Source: a virus. From it: a stretch of DNA of 55,994 nucleotides. The stretch spans positions 1-55,994 of the IMG/VR virus record IMGVR_UViG_3300033155_001375. One strand, written 5' to 3'. This document shows positions 1 through 9,424 of this stretch, in pieces. Position numbers and translations under genes: made by a program. A model generated the notes under the pieces. That model did not search any database. It saw nothing but the letters and a program-made list of their open reading frames with translations, and was not told the DNA's origin. How positions within the stretch are numbered: the stretch's first letter is position 1; each line of letters opens with the position of its first letter.

Positions 1-1458
1 GCGGGCTCGACATCCAGTGCTGCCATCGGGACAAATGTGTTCAGTGGTTTCCTGGATGAGATGGCGTTTATGGGTGGTAGTCGCCAGATGGACAGGACCG
101 GGCGTTTGGTGGAGGTCGACAGGTCGGAGGTGCTAACCAAAGCCATCGTCCGACGGATGAAGTCACGCTTCATGCGCGCAGGGAAGCTCCCAGGGCTAAT
201 GTTCCTCGTCAGCTCGAAGGAGAAGCCAGTTGCTTTCATCGAGCAGAAGATCGAAGACGCTAGAGCTGGACAGGCACCAGATGTATTTATGCGAGATTAT
301 TCAACTTGGGACGTGAAACCAAGGGATAATTTCAGCGGCACGACCTTTCAGATTGCTGTTGGTAGCGAGACGGTGCGCTCGAAGATTGATCCGACCAAAG
401 ATGACATCGCTTGGTACGGTGATTCTCAGCTTCGCATTATCGATGTCCCAGAGGAATATAGAGTTGACTTTGAGTCCGACCTAGAAGGTGCGCTCAGGGA
501 CATTGCTGGCATTGCGACCGAAAGCGTCAGTCTTTTTATTCATCGCAGAGAGAAGATTGTCGAGGCCATTGATGAGAATTTGGCCAGCCCCCTCGATGTC
601 GAGGAATGGATGAGCGGAGACCCACTGGAGTTCTGGTGGGAGAGGGTGGCCATTCCATATGAGCGCACCATTCCGGGTGGCTTTAGAGAGAAGGCATGGA
701 GGCCCATCAGGCATCCAGGGGCGGCAAGATACGTCCACATTGACCTCTCGTTGGTTGGTGACTGTGCCGGGATCTGCATCGCCCACACGGCTGGTTTCAC
801 TGAGGTCGTGCGCAGGGACGCTGGCGGCGAGAGCTTCACTGAGGTAGCTCCGGTCATTGAGACGGATCTGATGCTCAGAATCATTCCACCACCTGGAGAT
901 GAGATCTTCCTTGGGGATATTCGGGGAATCGTCTATGAATTTCAGTCTCATGGATTCATCATTGCCTACGCCACGATGGACAGTTACCAGTCAGCAGACA
1001 CTAGGCAGCAATTCAAGCATCGTGGCATTGAGTCTGATGTGCTGTCTTGCGATAAGACCACCTTGCCATACGAGTCCATGAAGGCTGCTCTATACGAGGG
1101 GAGACTGCGCCTTCAGGACAATGTGATAATCCAGAAAGAGCTTCGGGGACTTCAGCGAGTTCAAAAGACCAAGGGCGTCATTCCGAAGTTCATGATCGAC
1201 CATCCGGCCAAAGGCTCGAAGGATGTCGCTGATGGTTTGGCAGGCGTGACACATTCCCTGGTGACTAGGCAGCCTGGAATGCCAATCGCTCCGATGGTTT
1301 CAGAGAGAGATTCGATGGGCGGGGCTCAAGATGACTCCTGGGTGACGGGTGGGAAGGTGATGGTACCACCTTCGGCTGGTCATAAGGGCACCCAACAGGG
1401 TATGGTGGGGCAGAAGGTTTCGGCTAAAAATATGCCGATGCCTTTCACAAGGGGATAA
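1..1458 (+). CDS. Terminase large subunit, 3' part (ATPase end and nuclease domain)
   Basis: This is the DNA-packaging motor protein that hydrolyses ATP and cuts concatemeric phage DNA at the portal. The frame is open from base 1, so the N-terminal ATPase (Walker A) lies outside the window; the GTG at 37 is internal. Near the left end a hydrophobic run followed by DEMAF resembles Walker B, then LMFLVSSKE fits the coupling motif. Counting from the GTG, the RNase H-like nuclease domain shows HIDLSLVGD (D236, D242), an acidic stretch near D315, and a C-terminal DHPAKGSKDVADG (about 388-399), the usual metal ligands of T4 gp17-type nucleases. Followed at once by the portal gene, the usual order. 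Confidence 0.93.
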   Translation, partial: AGSTSSAAIGTNVFSGFLDEMAFMGGSRQMDRTGRLVEVDRSEVLTKAIVRRMKSRFMRAGKLPGLMFLVSSKEKPVAFIEQKIEDARAGQAPDVFMRDYSTWDVKPRDNFSGTTFQIAVGSETVRSKIDPTKDDIAWYGDSQLRIIDVPEEYRVDFESDLEGALRDIAGIATESVSLFIHRREKIVEAIDENLASPLDVEEWMSGDPLEFWWERVAIPYERTIPGGFREKAWRPIRHPGAARYVHIDLSLVGDCAGICIAHTAGFTEVVRRDAGGESFTEVAPVIETDLMLRIIPPPGDEIFLGDIRGIVYEFQSHGFIIAYATMDSYQSADTRQQFKHRGIESDVLSCDKTTLPYESMKAALYEGRLRLQDNVIIQKELRGLQRVQKTKGVIPKFMIDHPAKGSKDVADGLAGVTHSLVTRQPGMPIAPMVSERDSMGGAQDDSWVTGGKVMVPPSAGHKGTQQGMVGQKVSAKNMPMPFTRG

Positions 1459-3255
1459 ATGATAGCACCTATGCAACCCAGTGGTCTCTGGGAAGGTTTT
1501 ACGACTAACGTGGGAAATGCCCTGCGGTCGTTCTTCGCTCGTACCCCTCAGCGCCAGGCCGCTGAGCTTCAGCGAGGTGGAACGCCGGCGGTTTCAATGG
1601 CCGGGCTCCCATACAACCTCGTCACGCAGTTCGGTTACGACGCCCTGGCTAACTACCTCCGCATCGATCAAGACCTTCAGCAACGCTTTACCGACTACGA
1701 GGAGATGGATGAGTACCCAGAGATTTCTGTGGCGCTCGACATCTACGCAGACGATTCAACCAGTCCAGATTTGGAACGTGAGCAGGCCATTTGGGCAACG
1801 AGTGAGGACCAAAAGATCGCAGACGAGCTGAACCACATGCTCCACAAGCAACTTCTCGTCGAGGAGGACATCTGGGGCGTGGACAGGACCCTATGCAAGT
1901 ACGGCAACGTCTACGGCGAGGCCCTGGTAACCGAAGATGGCCTGGTGGGGATCAACTATCTGCCTCCTCCGACCGTCAGGCGTGTTGAAGGTCCCCGTGG
2001 ACAGCTCATTGGCTTCATCCAGGACATCCGGGGAGAGTTCAATATTTCCCTGGAGGACTTCTACACCCTGGCATCTCAGCAGCAAGCATTCCGCGAGGGC
2101 AAGGCTGGCGGTAATACCCCAGCAGCCATGGGTCGTAAGCCTGGTGAGCTAACGGTCTTTGAGGACTGGGAGATGATTCACTGGAGGCTTCGTGGCAAGC
2201 ATCTGCGCTCTGTCTACGGGCATTCTGTGGTCGATCCTGCAAGGTGGATTTGGAAGCGCTTGTCTCTTCTGGAAGATGCTCTGCTCATTTACAAGCTGGA
2301 GAGGGCACCGGCTCGCTACGCTTTCTATATCGATGTGGGTGAGCTGGATGCCGAGCGCGGCTTGGCGTTCGTCAATAAGGTAAAAAATAGCTTCACCAGA
2401 CAGAAATTCGTCAATCCAAGCACCGGCAAGCTGGACATGAGATTCAATCCTTTAGCAATGGATGAGGATTTTTTCGTGCCTGTGCGTGCTGGCAAGCGGA
2501 CCACAGAGATCGACGTCATTACCGGCCCGGATTACTCCGAGACAGAGACGCTGGAGTATCACAGGGACAAGCTCGTTTCATCCATCAAAATCCCAAAGGT
2601 ATACATGGGATACGGCGGAGAGAGCACTCGTAATGCCCTGTCGAGCGAGGACATCCGGTTTGCCAGGACTGTGATGAGAATCCAGCGGGTCACGCGCAGC
2701 GGATATCGACAGGCATCACGCATCCATCTCATCGCGAAGGGGATAAACACCAAGGCTGACTACGACATCAGAATGAATGTCCCCAGCCAGATTCTCGAGC
2801 TGGCCAGGGTAGAGGTCATGAGCGCCACTGCCGATCTCGCCGCTCGCATGAAGGAGGACGTCGGGACGAAATGGGTCCTGACGCATCTTTACAAATTTTC
2901 TGAGGATGAGGCTGCCTCTGTCATGAAGGAGAAGAGCCAGGAAGACCTGGATAGGGGTGCTCGTGACGCCCAGATTGAAAAAATGAGAATGGAGGGGATG
3001 AGCCCAGAAGATCAGCGTGATGCCATTCTCAAGGGAGACCTGGATGTGCGTCTTTCTCGGCTCATGACGGCTGTCCCTAAGCGTGACTGGCGGAGAGACT
3101 TCGAGCGCCCGCGTGCGGTTGAAAAGAGGGCAGATACTCAGATTGCAAAGGTGCTCAAAGAGAACCGAGATACCAGCCGCCGACTGAAGGAGCTTGGGGG
3201 TCTCATGATGGAGATTCGTGGTGCAATCAGGGCTTCCGCTGCTCCTCCTATGTGA
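1459..3255 (+). CDS. Portal protein (T4 gp20-like)
   Basis: Dodecameric portal at the DNA-entry vertex, the docking site for terminase and later the neck. 598 aa, close to T4 gp20 size. It shows the family pattern: an N-terminal DYEEMDEYPEISVALDIYADD block, a stem/wing region with WRLRGKHLRSVYGHSVVDPARW, then EYHRDKLVSSIKIPKVYMG and the SSEDIRFARTVMRIQR helix. The ATG follows the terminase stop directly with AAGGGG as ribosome site, so the two are probably translationally coupled. The C-terminal ~100 residues are charged and likely helical. Confidence 0.92.
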   Translation: MIAPMQPSGLWEGFTTNVGNALRSFFARTPQRQAAELQRGGTPAVSMAGLPYNLVTQFGYDALANYLRIDQDLQQRFTDYEEMDEYPEISVALDIYADDSTSPDLEREQAIWATSEDQKIADELNHMLHKQLLVEEDIWGVDRTLCKYGNVYGEALVTEDGLVGINYLPPPTVRRVEGPRGQLIGFIQDIRGEFNISLEDFYTLASQQQAFREGKAGGNTPAAMGRKPGELTVFEDWEMIHWRLRGKHLRSVYGHSVVDPARWIWKRLSLLEDALLIYKLERAPARYAFYIDVGELDAERGLAFVNKVKNSFTRQKFVNPSTGKLDMRFNPLAMDEDFFVPVRAGKRTTEIDVITGPDYSETETLEYHRDKLVSSIKIPKVYMGYGGESTRNALSSEDIRFARTVMRIQRVTRSGYRQASRIHLIAKGINTKADYDIRMNVPSQILELARVEVMSATADLAARMKEDVGTKWVLTHLYKFSEDEAASVMKEKSQEDLDRGARDAQIEKMRMEGMSPEDQRDAILKGDLDVRLSRLMTAVPKRDWRRDFERPRAVEKRADTQIAKVLKENRDTSRRLKELGGLMMEIRGAIRASAAPPM

Positions 3256-3285
3256 TAGGATGCCATTGGTGATGGGAACAGGAGC

Positions 3286-3315
3286 TTGACATCGGTCCAA
3301 TCATGGCCGTAGGTT
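3286..3315 (+). promoter_or_regulatory. Candidate promoter, copy C of a three-copy motif
   Basis: TTGACA at 3286-3291, AATCATG at 3299-3305 and TAGGTT at 3310-3315 (18-base spacer), in the 93-base gap after the portal gene. The same elements in the same order occur at 31126 and 31572. It would drive the gene at 3349 and the head genes after it. Not tested; the leader GGACGGAGGACACC found with the other two copies is absent here. Confidence 0.5.
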
Positions 3316-3348
3316 AGCACCTTAGAACAACCCACACCCACGGGCGAC

Positions 3349-4281
3349 ATGACACGGAAACTTGTTGACGGCGAATTCCTCTCAAAGCTCATCGAAGCCT
3401 CCCATGAAGAGGCCATCAGACGGGCAGATGAGATGGTAGAGCGCAATTCCGAGCTATTTGGAGGCGGTGAAGGGGTTCAGCTCCAGTCATGGACATTCCC
3501 CAGTCACGTCATCGTCGCCAATTCGGAAGGCGAATTTTTCCGCGCTTCCATGGGAGTCTCAGAGGACACCGGGGAGCCCCAATTCGAGCAGGTGGAGACA
3601 ATTGACGTCCCAGTTCGAGAAGCCCGGACCATGGCTCGGGAAGCTCGTGAGACAGCGAACAACGCGGTCACGGCTATCCTGGCAGGTGAGCGAGACAAGG
3701 CCATTGGCGCCGTGTCGGAGCTTCACAATCTGGTCCAGGGAGGAGTTCGGCTCACAGCAGAGTCCGTCGAGAACGACCTTGCGGTGACCGAGATGGCCGA
3801 TCAGGATTGGTTCAAATCAGTCATCACCAATGAGAAGCCAATGCGGACTTTCGTTGGGGCTGAATCCAACAAGCCAACTCAACAGCCTCGATTTGAGAAC
3901 ATCCAAGACCCCACGCCGGACAATGAGTCTCGTTTGCGCAAAATAGTTGCCAGCTCATTGGTGTCTTTGAAAGAGGACTTGGCCGGCATATGCAACAGCC
4001 TGGCTCTCGCTAAGGAGATTACCGAAGCTCATATCCTTCGTGCGGCAGTTGGTGATCCCGCTCTGTCGGCAGTGGATTACGTGGAGTTCGTGGAGGCATT
4101 CGACACCGATCTTTGTCGGGTCAAGGGAGTCGTGGAAGATGCCATGATGGTGTCTGAGGATGGCAACCTCCATAGTCTGGCCCGCATTCATGATGGTGTG
4201 GCGTCCAAGATGTACGAGATGACACTGGCGGCGGCGTTTTGCGAAAAGCTGGCCCGTCGATTCGACGCCCCAGCGGCGTAG
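3349..4281 (+). CDS. Head-region protein of unknown function
   Basis: 310 aa, no recognised family. The protein is acidic and mostly helical in character, with an Ala/Glu/Arg-rich helix around residues 85-130. The N-terminus contains KLIEAS (L14-I-E16-A17), an L-x-E site of the type cut by T4-like prohead proteases. It lies between portal and scaffold/protease genes, so a head-internal or portal-associated role is likely but inferred. The ribosome site before ATG 3349 is poor. A candidate promoter lies about 35 bases upstream. The next start is 10 bases after its stop, with TAGGAGG overlapping the stop. Confidence 0.7.
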   Translation: MTRKLVDGEFLSKLIEASHEEAIRRADEMVERNSELFGGGEGVQLQSWTFPSHVIVANSEGEFFRASMGVSEDTGEPQFEQVETIDVPVREARTMAREARETANNAVTAILAGERDKAIGAVSELHNLVQGGVRLTAESVENDLAVTEMADQDWFKSVITNEKPMRTFVGAESNKPTQQPRFENIQDPTPDNESRLRKIVASSLVSLKEDLAGICNSLALAKEITEAHILRAAVGDPALSAVDYVEFVEAFDTDLCRVKGVVEDAMMVSEDGNLHSLARIHDGVASKMYEMTLAAAFCEKLARRFDAPAA

Positions 4282-4290
4282 GAGGTCAGT

Positions 4291-6015
4291 ATGAGCGCCT
4301 TCAGGCATCCACATAACCACACCGTTCGCCCGCTCGAAGAGGAGCTGGCGGAATTGGGGCTCAATCCTGAAAAGGTTCTGAGCGAGATCGAACGCAACAC
4401 GGCGATGCTCGAAGGTGGACCGTCGCCTCTCGACCTTGGTGGGCTCAAAGAGGGTGATGAGACCATTCGCTCCCTGGTTGAGTACGGCGATTCCTTGAAG
4501 GCCGAGGGTCGCAAGAAAGAGAAGAAAGCCAAGACCAAGAAAGACGACGACGCTGACACGGAGGTCGATGGCGGCTCCGACGGCGACGATGGCTATGAGG
4601 GCATGGGGGAATCCACCCTTATCGAAAAAGAGTGGATCAAAGACGCAATCAAGAACCCAGGTCGAGTCCGTGAGTTCTTGGGCGTCAAGGATGGGGAGAA
4701 GATCCCCATGGCCAAGCTCGACAATGCCATCGATAAGCTGAAGGGCGAGGCCAAGACCGACGACCAGAAGAGCTTGCTCTCGGCCTTGGTGTTGGCGAAG
4801 CGCCTGAAGCAGGGCGTCGGCGAAGACCTGGGTGAAGAGACCAGCGACGACATCATCGACGAAGAGGACATTGCGGATCTCCTCTACCTCATCGACGAGG
4901 GATGGGAGCTTCAAGAGGTGTTCGGCGTTATGAAGAAGGCTCGTGGTGCTGAAGCTCGTATTGCCAAGCGAGTTCGTCACCGAGGCTATCTCAAGACCCG
5001 TGGCGCGAAGAAACTGGCTGCGAAGATTTACCGTAAGAAGTTCAAGCGGAAAATCAAGCGAAGCATGGGCAAGAAGTTGCGTCGGTTTGGGCGCAAGGGT
5101 CTCGAAAAGCTCCATAAGATGGGCAAGAGGGTTGTCCAGAAATCCTGGGCCGACCAACTCGCCAACATCCAGGAGGAGCTGGACGCCGATGCCGCAATCG
5201 ATGATATCGACATCATCGAGGAAGAGGTCATCGAGTACGCCCCTGTCGTAGAGGCCATGTACAATGCGGCAGAGACCGCCATGTACCTCGGCGAGATCTT
5301 CGATGCCATGGATGATGAGGCCGGTCAGGTGCTTCTTACCCTTTCGGATAAGGCTGTGGACCTCGGAGAAGAGATCGAGGCCAGTGAGGACGATCTGACC
5401 GAGGAACAGGAAGCCAAGGCCGAGACCGTCCTGAATGCTGTGATCAAAGCTCTCGCAGAGCACGAAGATCGTGGCTCTCCTTCGCTGAGCGAGGCTATCG
5501 GCATCACTATGGTTGCTGAGGGGCTGGGCTCTTGGGATGAGCTGGTCGAGTACATGCCCCCTACTCCGGGTGAGTTGGCCACGAAGGTCAAGACCGGAAG
5601 AGCTTCTCACAAGGGCTATGGTCAGAATATTCCGGCTGGCAAGACTGCCTCGGCAGATCCGTCGGTCTCTGGAAAATATCTCAAGGCTCTGAACATGGCC
5701 ATGCAGAAGCATGATCCTGAGAAGGCCATGAAGGTCGCCATGGCCGTCGTGAAAAAGCACAAGGTCATGGATGCGAAGGGTCTGCCGGTTACGAGCGTGA
5801 GCACCATGACCGATGTCATGCGGGTCATGTTCTATCTCTCGCAGATTACTGGGCTGAAGGCTCCGTCCTGGATGTACACAGGAAAGTCGAAGCCTTGGTT
5901 CGTGACCCCGAAGAGCAAGGAAGATGACGCGCCGAAGGCAGATAAGGGTATGGCAACGGCTCTGAAGGCACTCGGAGCACCTTCTGGCCTACTGAAGGCC
6001 CTGGCGGCTGCGTGA
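4291..6015 (+). CDS. Large charge-segregated head protein, unknown function
   Basis: 574 aa. In order: an acidic N-terminus (about 1-75, PLEEELAELG), a Lys/Asp-rich linker (75-105), a WIKDAIKNPGRVREFLGV / GEKIP segment (about 110-140) of a type I recall in many phage proteins without known function, a very basic stretch (about 212-285, rich in KK, RR and KRK), a strongly acidic stretch (about 290-400), and an Ala/Met/Lys-rich C-terminus. Basic and acidic blocks side by side suggest a DNA- or scaffold-binding internal head protein, which is inference. Ribosome site TAGGAGG. Its stop overlaps the next start. Confidence 0.75.
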   Translation: MSAFRHPHNHTVRPLEEELAELGLNPEKVLSEIERNTAMLEGGPSPLDLGGLKEGDETIRSLVEYGDSLKAEGRKKEKKAKTKKDDDADTEVDGGSDGDDGYEGMGESTLIEKEWIKDAIKNPGRVREFLGVKDGEKIPMAKLDNAIDKLKGEAKTDDQKSLLSALVLAKRLKQGVGEDLGEETSDDIIDEEDIADLLYLIDEGWELQEVFGVMKKARGAEARIAKRVRHRGYLKTRGAKKLAAKIYRKKFKRKIKRSMGKKLRRFGRKGLEKLHKMGKRVVQKSWADQLANIQEELDADAAIDDIDIIEEEVIEYAPVVEAMYNAAETAMYLGEIFDAMDDEAGQVLLTLSDKAVDLGEEIEASEDDLTEEQEAKAETVLNAVIKALAEHEDRGSPSLSEAIGITMVAEGLGSWDELVEYMPPTPGELATKVKTGRASHKGYGQNIPAGKTASADPSVSGKYLKALNMAMQKHDPEKAMKVAMAVVKKHKVMDAKGLPVTSVSTMTDVMRVMFYLSQITGLKAPSWMYTGKSKPWFVTPKSKEDDAPKADKGMATALKALGAPSGLLKALAAA

Positions 6016-6242
6016 GATGGGTGCCCCTCGAATGGCTGTTCGAGGCCCCGCGAAAACGGAGAACAGCCTATCGAAGTGGGCGTAGAGAGCTTCTTGGAGT
6101 GGAGACACGACGAAATATCATTGGATTCGAGAAGCCAGGTGAGCGTAAGATAGCTCCCAAGAGGAAGCGGCCCGAAAAGTTTCAGTCTGTTTTGAACAGA
6201 ACGGCACTGAGGGCCAAGACGACGAAATCGAGGGTTTGGTAA
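6012..6242 (+). CDS. Small basic protein with W-V-P-L-E-W-L-F-E N-terminus
   Basis: 76 aa, very rich in Arg/Lys, GTG start inside the end of the previous gene (4-base overlap). The N-terminus RWVPLEWLFEAP nearly matches the start of the 12448 protein (AWIPLDSLFERS). Both end in L-F-E, the P3-P1 pattern of T4-like prohead protease sites. It sits directly before the protease-scaffold gene, whose ATG overlaps its stop (TAATG). A packaged basic internal head protein is the simplest guess; no family recognised. Confidence 0.65.
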   Translation: MRWVPLEWLFEAPRKRRTAYRSGRRELLGVETRRNIIGFEKPGERKIAPKRKRPEKFQSVLNRTALRAKTTKSRVW

Positions 6243-7900
6243 TGGCCGCAGGAATTCTCATTGACTCGATGCCACTGGAATTCACCCTGGAAGAGTCCAA
6301 GGACAAGCCAGGGAAGTATGTGGCTCGTGGCAGGTACGCTTGCAGCGACAAGCCAACCGAGAATAAGAGGCTCTACGGCCCACATCTTTGGGAGCGAGAG
6401 ATTGGTCGCCTGGCCGAATCGATGAAGGGCCGCATGGTCTTCGGAGAGTTGGACCACCCTGCGGACGGTCGGACGAAGCTCCAGAGGGTTAGCCATATCC
6501 TCACTGGCCTGAAGGCTGAGGGTTCTGAGATTGTCGGTGAGTCCGAGATCCTGGACACCCCTAATGGACGTATTCTGAAGGCCATCCTGGACGCCGGTGG
6601 CAAGGTTGGCGTGTCCAGCCGTGGCTTCGGAACCACAAAGGTCATCGCCAACGGTGTCCACGAGGTGCAGGAGGACTTCAAACTCCACACTTTCGATTTC
6701 GTGGCGGACCCAGCAATGAAGACTGCGTATCCCGACGTGTTTCACGAGGAGACGCAAAAAATACCGGAGGACGGCATGGAATTGACCCTGGAAGACCTCA
6801 AGAGGGACTACCCAGGGCTCGTAGAGGCCCTGTCCGGGGAGGTCAAGCAGGCCGCTCTGACGGAGATCAACGACGCCCATGGTAACTCTCTCACTGAGGC
6901 GGTGAGTGAGGCAGAGGGGCGCACCGAGACGCGGCTGCGAGAGCAGTTCTCCGGTGAGCTTCGACGGGTGGTTGAGACGGTTGAAGAATCGGCTCGTGAA
7001 AAAGCCACATCTGAAGCCCTGTCAGACCCCGAGGTCGCGCAGGCCAAGGTGACCCTGGAGCAGATTGCTCGGATCATCGCTCCCTTCGGTATCCCGATGG
7101 ACACGCAAGTGGTCATGGATGCCAAGGAGGAGGAGATCACGAAGCTCAAGGGAGAGCTGGCCGAGCGCGAGCTTGAGGTCCAGGCAGCTCGCAAGGAGGC
7201 CACCGAGATGAAGGCCGTTGCCACCGAGGCAGCGTACCAGCTTCACCTCGAGCGCCTTGTGGCTGAGGACGATGCACGCGAAACCATCATCACCCTGGTC
7301 GGGGACATCGCGCAGTATGGGTCCACCGACGAGATTGAGGCCAAGGTCGGAGCTGTCAAGGAAGAGCTGACCAAGGCCAAGGTGCAGGAGCAGGAGAAGG
7401 CGGAGGAGAGAGACGCCGAGACCAAGGCCAAGCTCGATGAGCAAGAGGCCCTACTCAAGGCGGCTGAGGAGAAGGCTGAAGAGGCCGAGACCGAGAAGGA
7501 GAAGGCGAACGACCGCACCCGCAAAGCTCTGAAGGTGGCAGAGGAAATGCAGCTTGCTCTTCATGTTGAGCAACGCATCACTGGTCATGACGGGGCTGAC
7601 GATCTGCGCGGGCTCTGCGAGGAAGCCAAGTCCATCGAGGACGTGGACAATATCATCGCAGGGTACGACAAGCGCCACCCCGAGCCCCCTCGTATTGATG
7701 AGGATCAGGCAGCACGGATCAGGAGCCGTGTCAGCTTGGGCAAAGAGCGGGATATGTACGAAGATACCCACGGAAGACCTGAAGATGGTGACGGGAAGGG
7801 AAATGGTATCGATGAGAACGCCAATGACCCGCTCGTAGCGCTTGGGTTGACTGAGGAGCAGTTTGACGAGTTCGCCGGGACGAAGGGTCTCGACAGTTAG
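6242..7900 (+). CDS. Prohead protease (gp21-like) fused to coiled-coil scaffold
   Basis: 552 aa. Residues 1-170 match the T4 gp21/herpes assemblin-type prohead protease: GELDHP with H72, KVGVSSRGFG with the nucleophile Ser at 125 or 126, and TFDFVADP at about 150-157. From about 175 the protein becomes a long, highly charged Glu/Lys/Ala coiled coil (to about 450), as in T4 gp22 core scaffold, and ends with an acidic tail containing LVALGLTEEQFDEFAG. In T4 these are separate genes; here protease and scaffold form one polypeptide, presumably self-releasing by cleavage. ATG 6242 is preferred over TTG 6236 because it overlaps the preceding stop as TAATG. Confidence 0.9.
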   Translation: MAAGILIDSMPLEFTLEESKDKPGKYVARGRYACSDKPTENKRLYGPHLWEREIGRLAESMKGRMVFGELDHPADGRTKLQRVSHILTGLKAEGSEIVGESEILDTPNGRILKAILDAGGKVGVSSRGFGTTKVIANGVHEVQEDFKLHTFDFVADPAMKTAYPDVFHEETQKIPEDGMELTLEDLKRDYPGLVEALSGEVKQAALTEINDAHGNSLTEAVSEAEGRTETRLREQFSGELRRVVETVEESAREKATSEALSDPEVAQAKVTLEQIARIIAPFGIPMDTQVVMDAKEEEITKLKGELAERELEVQAARKEATEMKAVATEAAYQLHLERLVAEDDARETIITLVGDIAQYGSTDEIEAKVGAVKEELTKAKVQEQEKAEERDAETKAKLDEQEALLKAAEEKAEEAETEKEKANDRTRKALKVAEEMQLALHVEQRITGHDGADDLRGLCEEAKSIEDVDNIIAGYDKRHPEPPRIDEDQAARIRSRVSLGKERDMYEDTHGRPEDGDGKGNGIDENANDPLVALGLTEEQFDEFAGTKGLDS

Positions 7901-7930
7901 GGCCTCCTGGGGCCGAATGAGGAGGGAGTA

Positions 7931-9424
7931 ATGGAAGCGCGTAACCAGCTCACCGAGGCCGGTGCCAGGAGCATCAGGGATGAGTCCTACACCGAGCAGC
8001 TCACGTCCAAATGGGGGAAGTACCTCAAGGGCGTGTCAGAGGATCACACGAAGAAGTGCATGGCGATGCTCTTCGAGAACCAGTTCGGCGATATGCGCCG
8101 GCAGCTCTCGGAGGACACGCTCGCGGTCAATGCCGGGGAGTACACCAAGTACATCTTCCCCGTGCTCAGGCGGGTTTTCCCCAACCTGATCGCGAACGAG
8201 ATCGTCTCGATCCAGCCCATGACCGCACCCGTCGGAGCCGTCTTCTACTTCGAGTACAAGCATGGCAAGTCCAAGGGTTCGACGGCGGCTGGCACCAATC
8301 TGCTCCAAAACTTCGATGAGAACTACTCGTCGGAGACGGTGCAGTGGGAGCAATTCGCTGCTGTCGTAGCTGGTGGCGAGTGGTCCGGTGGAACCCCGGG
8401 TTCCGTCATCGCGGCCTACAGCCCGATCCGGCCTCTCGACACTGCCCTCGGCATCCGGTGTGTCGTGCAGGAGTACAATCCCACGACCGACGCCGTTGTC
8501 CAGGAGAAGATCGATGACGGTGCTGGCGCCTTCACGGGTGGTGGTGCTGGCGTCATCAACTACGCGAATGGACAGCTCTCGTCCTTCACGTTCCCCGTGG
8601 CCACCACGGCGGGTAACGTCATTCGGTGTTCGTACCAGTACGACTCCGAAGCGAACCGCCTGGTCCCCGATGTCTTCATCGACATCGAGCTGCAAGAGAT
8701 TCGGGCCACCACCCGGAAGCTCAAGGCTCGTTGGTCGAGCGAGGCCGCCGACGACCTTCGCGCCTTCCATGGCGTGGACGCCGAGACCGAGCTGGTTTCG
8801 GGCATCTCTCAGGAGATCAGCCTGGAGCTGGACCGAGGCATCCTGGAGCAATTGTTCCAGGCGTCGGCTGGCATCACCAGGTCCTTCGACTTCACCGTTC
8901 CGGCGGGGCTGTCGGAGATCGACCACATCCGGTCGGTCATGACTCAGATGTCCAACGTGAGCTTCCAGATCCACAAGGAATCGCGGCGAGCGCCGGCCAA
9001 CTGGGCTGTCACGTCTCCCGAGGTCTCCTCGAAGATCATCCAGCTCCAAACCCACATGGACTACCGGGCGCCCTTCGTGACCGACCCGGCGTCCCCGAGT
9101 GGCCCCTACGACGGCACTGTGGTTCCTCCGAGCTACGGTCCCATCACGAGCCACTTCGGCATCCTCCGCCTCGGCCCCCTGTCGAACAAGTGGATGATGT
9201 ATCAAGATCCCTTCTTCAGGACGAACTACATCCTGATGGGGCTCCGTGGGCAGAGCTACCTGGATGCGGGCTTCGTGTTCGCACCCTACGTCCCGCTCCA
9301 GCTCACCCCGACCTTCCTGGACCCCGAGGACCAGACCTATCGAAAGGGTCTGAGGACTCGGTACGCGACCAAGCTGCTCCGAGATGAGTGGTACGGACGT
9401 GTTCAGATAACAGGTGGACTCTAG
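7931..9424 (+). CDS. Major capsid protein (T4 gp23-like, HK97 fold)
   Basis: 497 aa. The N-terminal third carries the conserved gp23-type pattern MAMLFENQ, a FPVLRRVFPNLIANEIVSIQPM block and a FYFEYKHGKSKG loop; the C-terminal part has TRYATKLLRDEWYGRVQI. It follows the scaffold/protease, as expected. N-terminal QLTEAG (L7-T-E9) could be the protease cut, though T4 gp23 loses a longer propeptide. Codons are strikingly C-ending (GTC, ATC, TTC, CTC) compared with neighbours, fitting very high expression. Strong ribosome site GAGGAGGGAGTA before ATG 7931. Confidence 0.93.
   Translation: MEARNQLTEAGARSIRDESYTEQLTSKWGKYLKGVSEDHTKKCMAMLFENQFGDMRRQLSEDTLAVNAGEYTKYIFPVLRRVFPNLIANEIVSIQPMTAPVGAVFYFEYKHGKSKGSTAAGTNLLQNFDENYSSETVQWEQFAAVVAGGEWSGGTPGSVIAAYSPIRPLDTALGIRCVVQEYNPTTDAVVQEKIDDGAGAFTGGGAGVINYANGQLSSFTFPVATTAGNVIRCSYQYDSEANRLVPDVFIDIELQEIRATTRKLKARWSSEAADDLRAFHGVDAETELVSGISQEISLELDRGILEQLFQASAGITRSFDFTVPAGLSEIDHIRSVMTQMSNVSFQIHKESRRAPANWAVTSPEVSSKIIQLQTHMDYRAPFVTDPASPSGPYDGTVVPPSYGPITSHFGILRLGPLSNKWMMYQDPFFRTNYILMGLRGQSYLDAGFVFAPYVPLQLTPTFLDPEDQTYRKGLRTRYATKLLRDEWYGRVQITGGL

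Noticed and set aside
3955-5760. 601-codon open frame on the minus strand
   Set aside because: It is antisense to two well-packed + strand genes and its Leu/His/Asp-rich translation mirrors their codons. No ribosome site or family pattern.
8036-9205. 389-codon minus-strand frame across the capsid gene
   Set aside because: A shadow of the strongly C-ending codon use of the capsid gene. The + strand protein is a clear gp23-type capsid protein.
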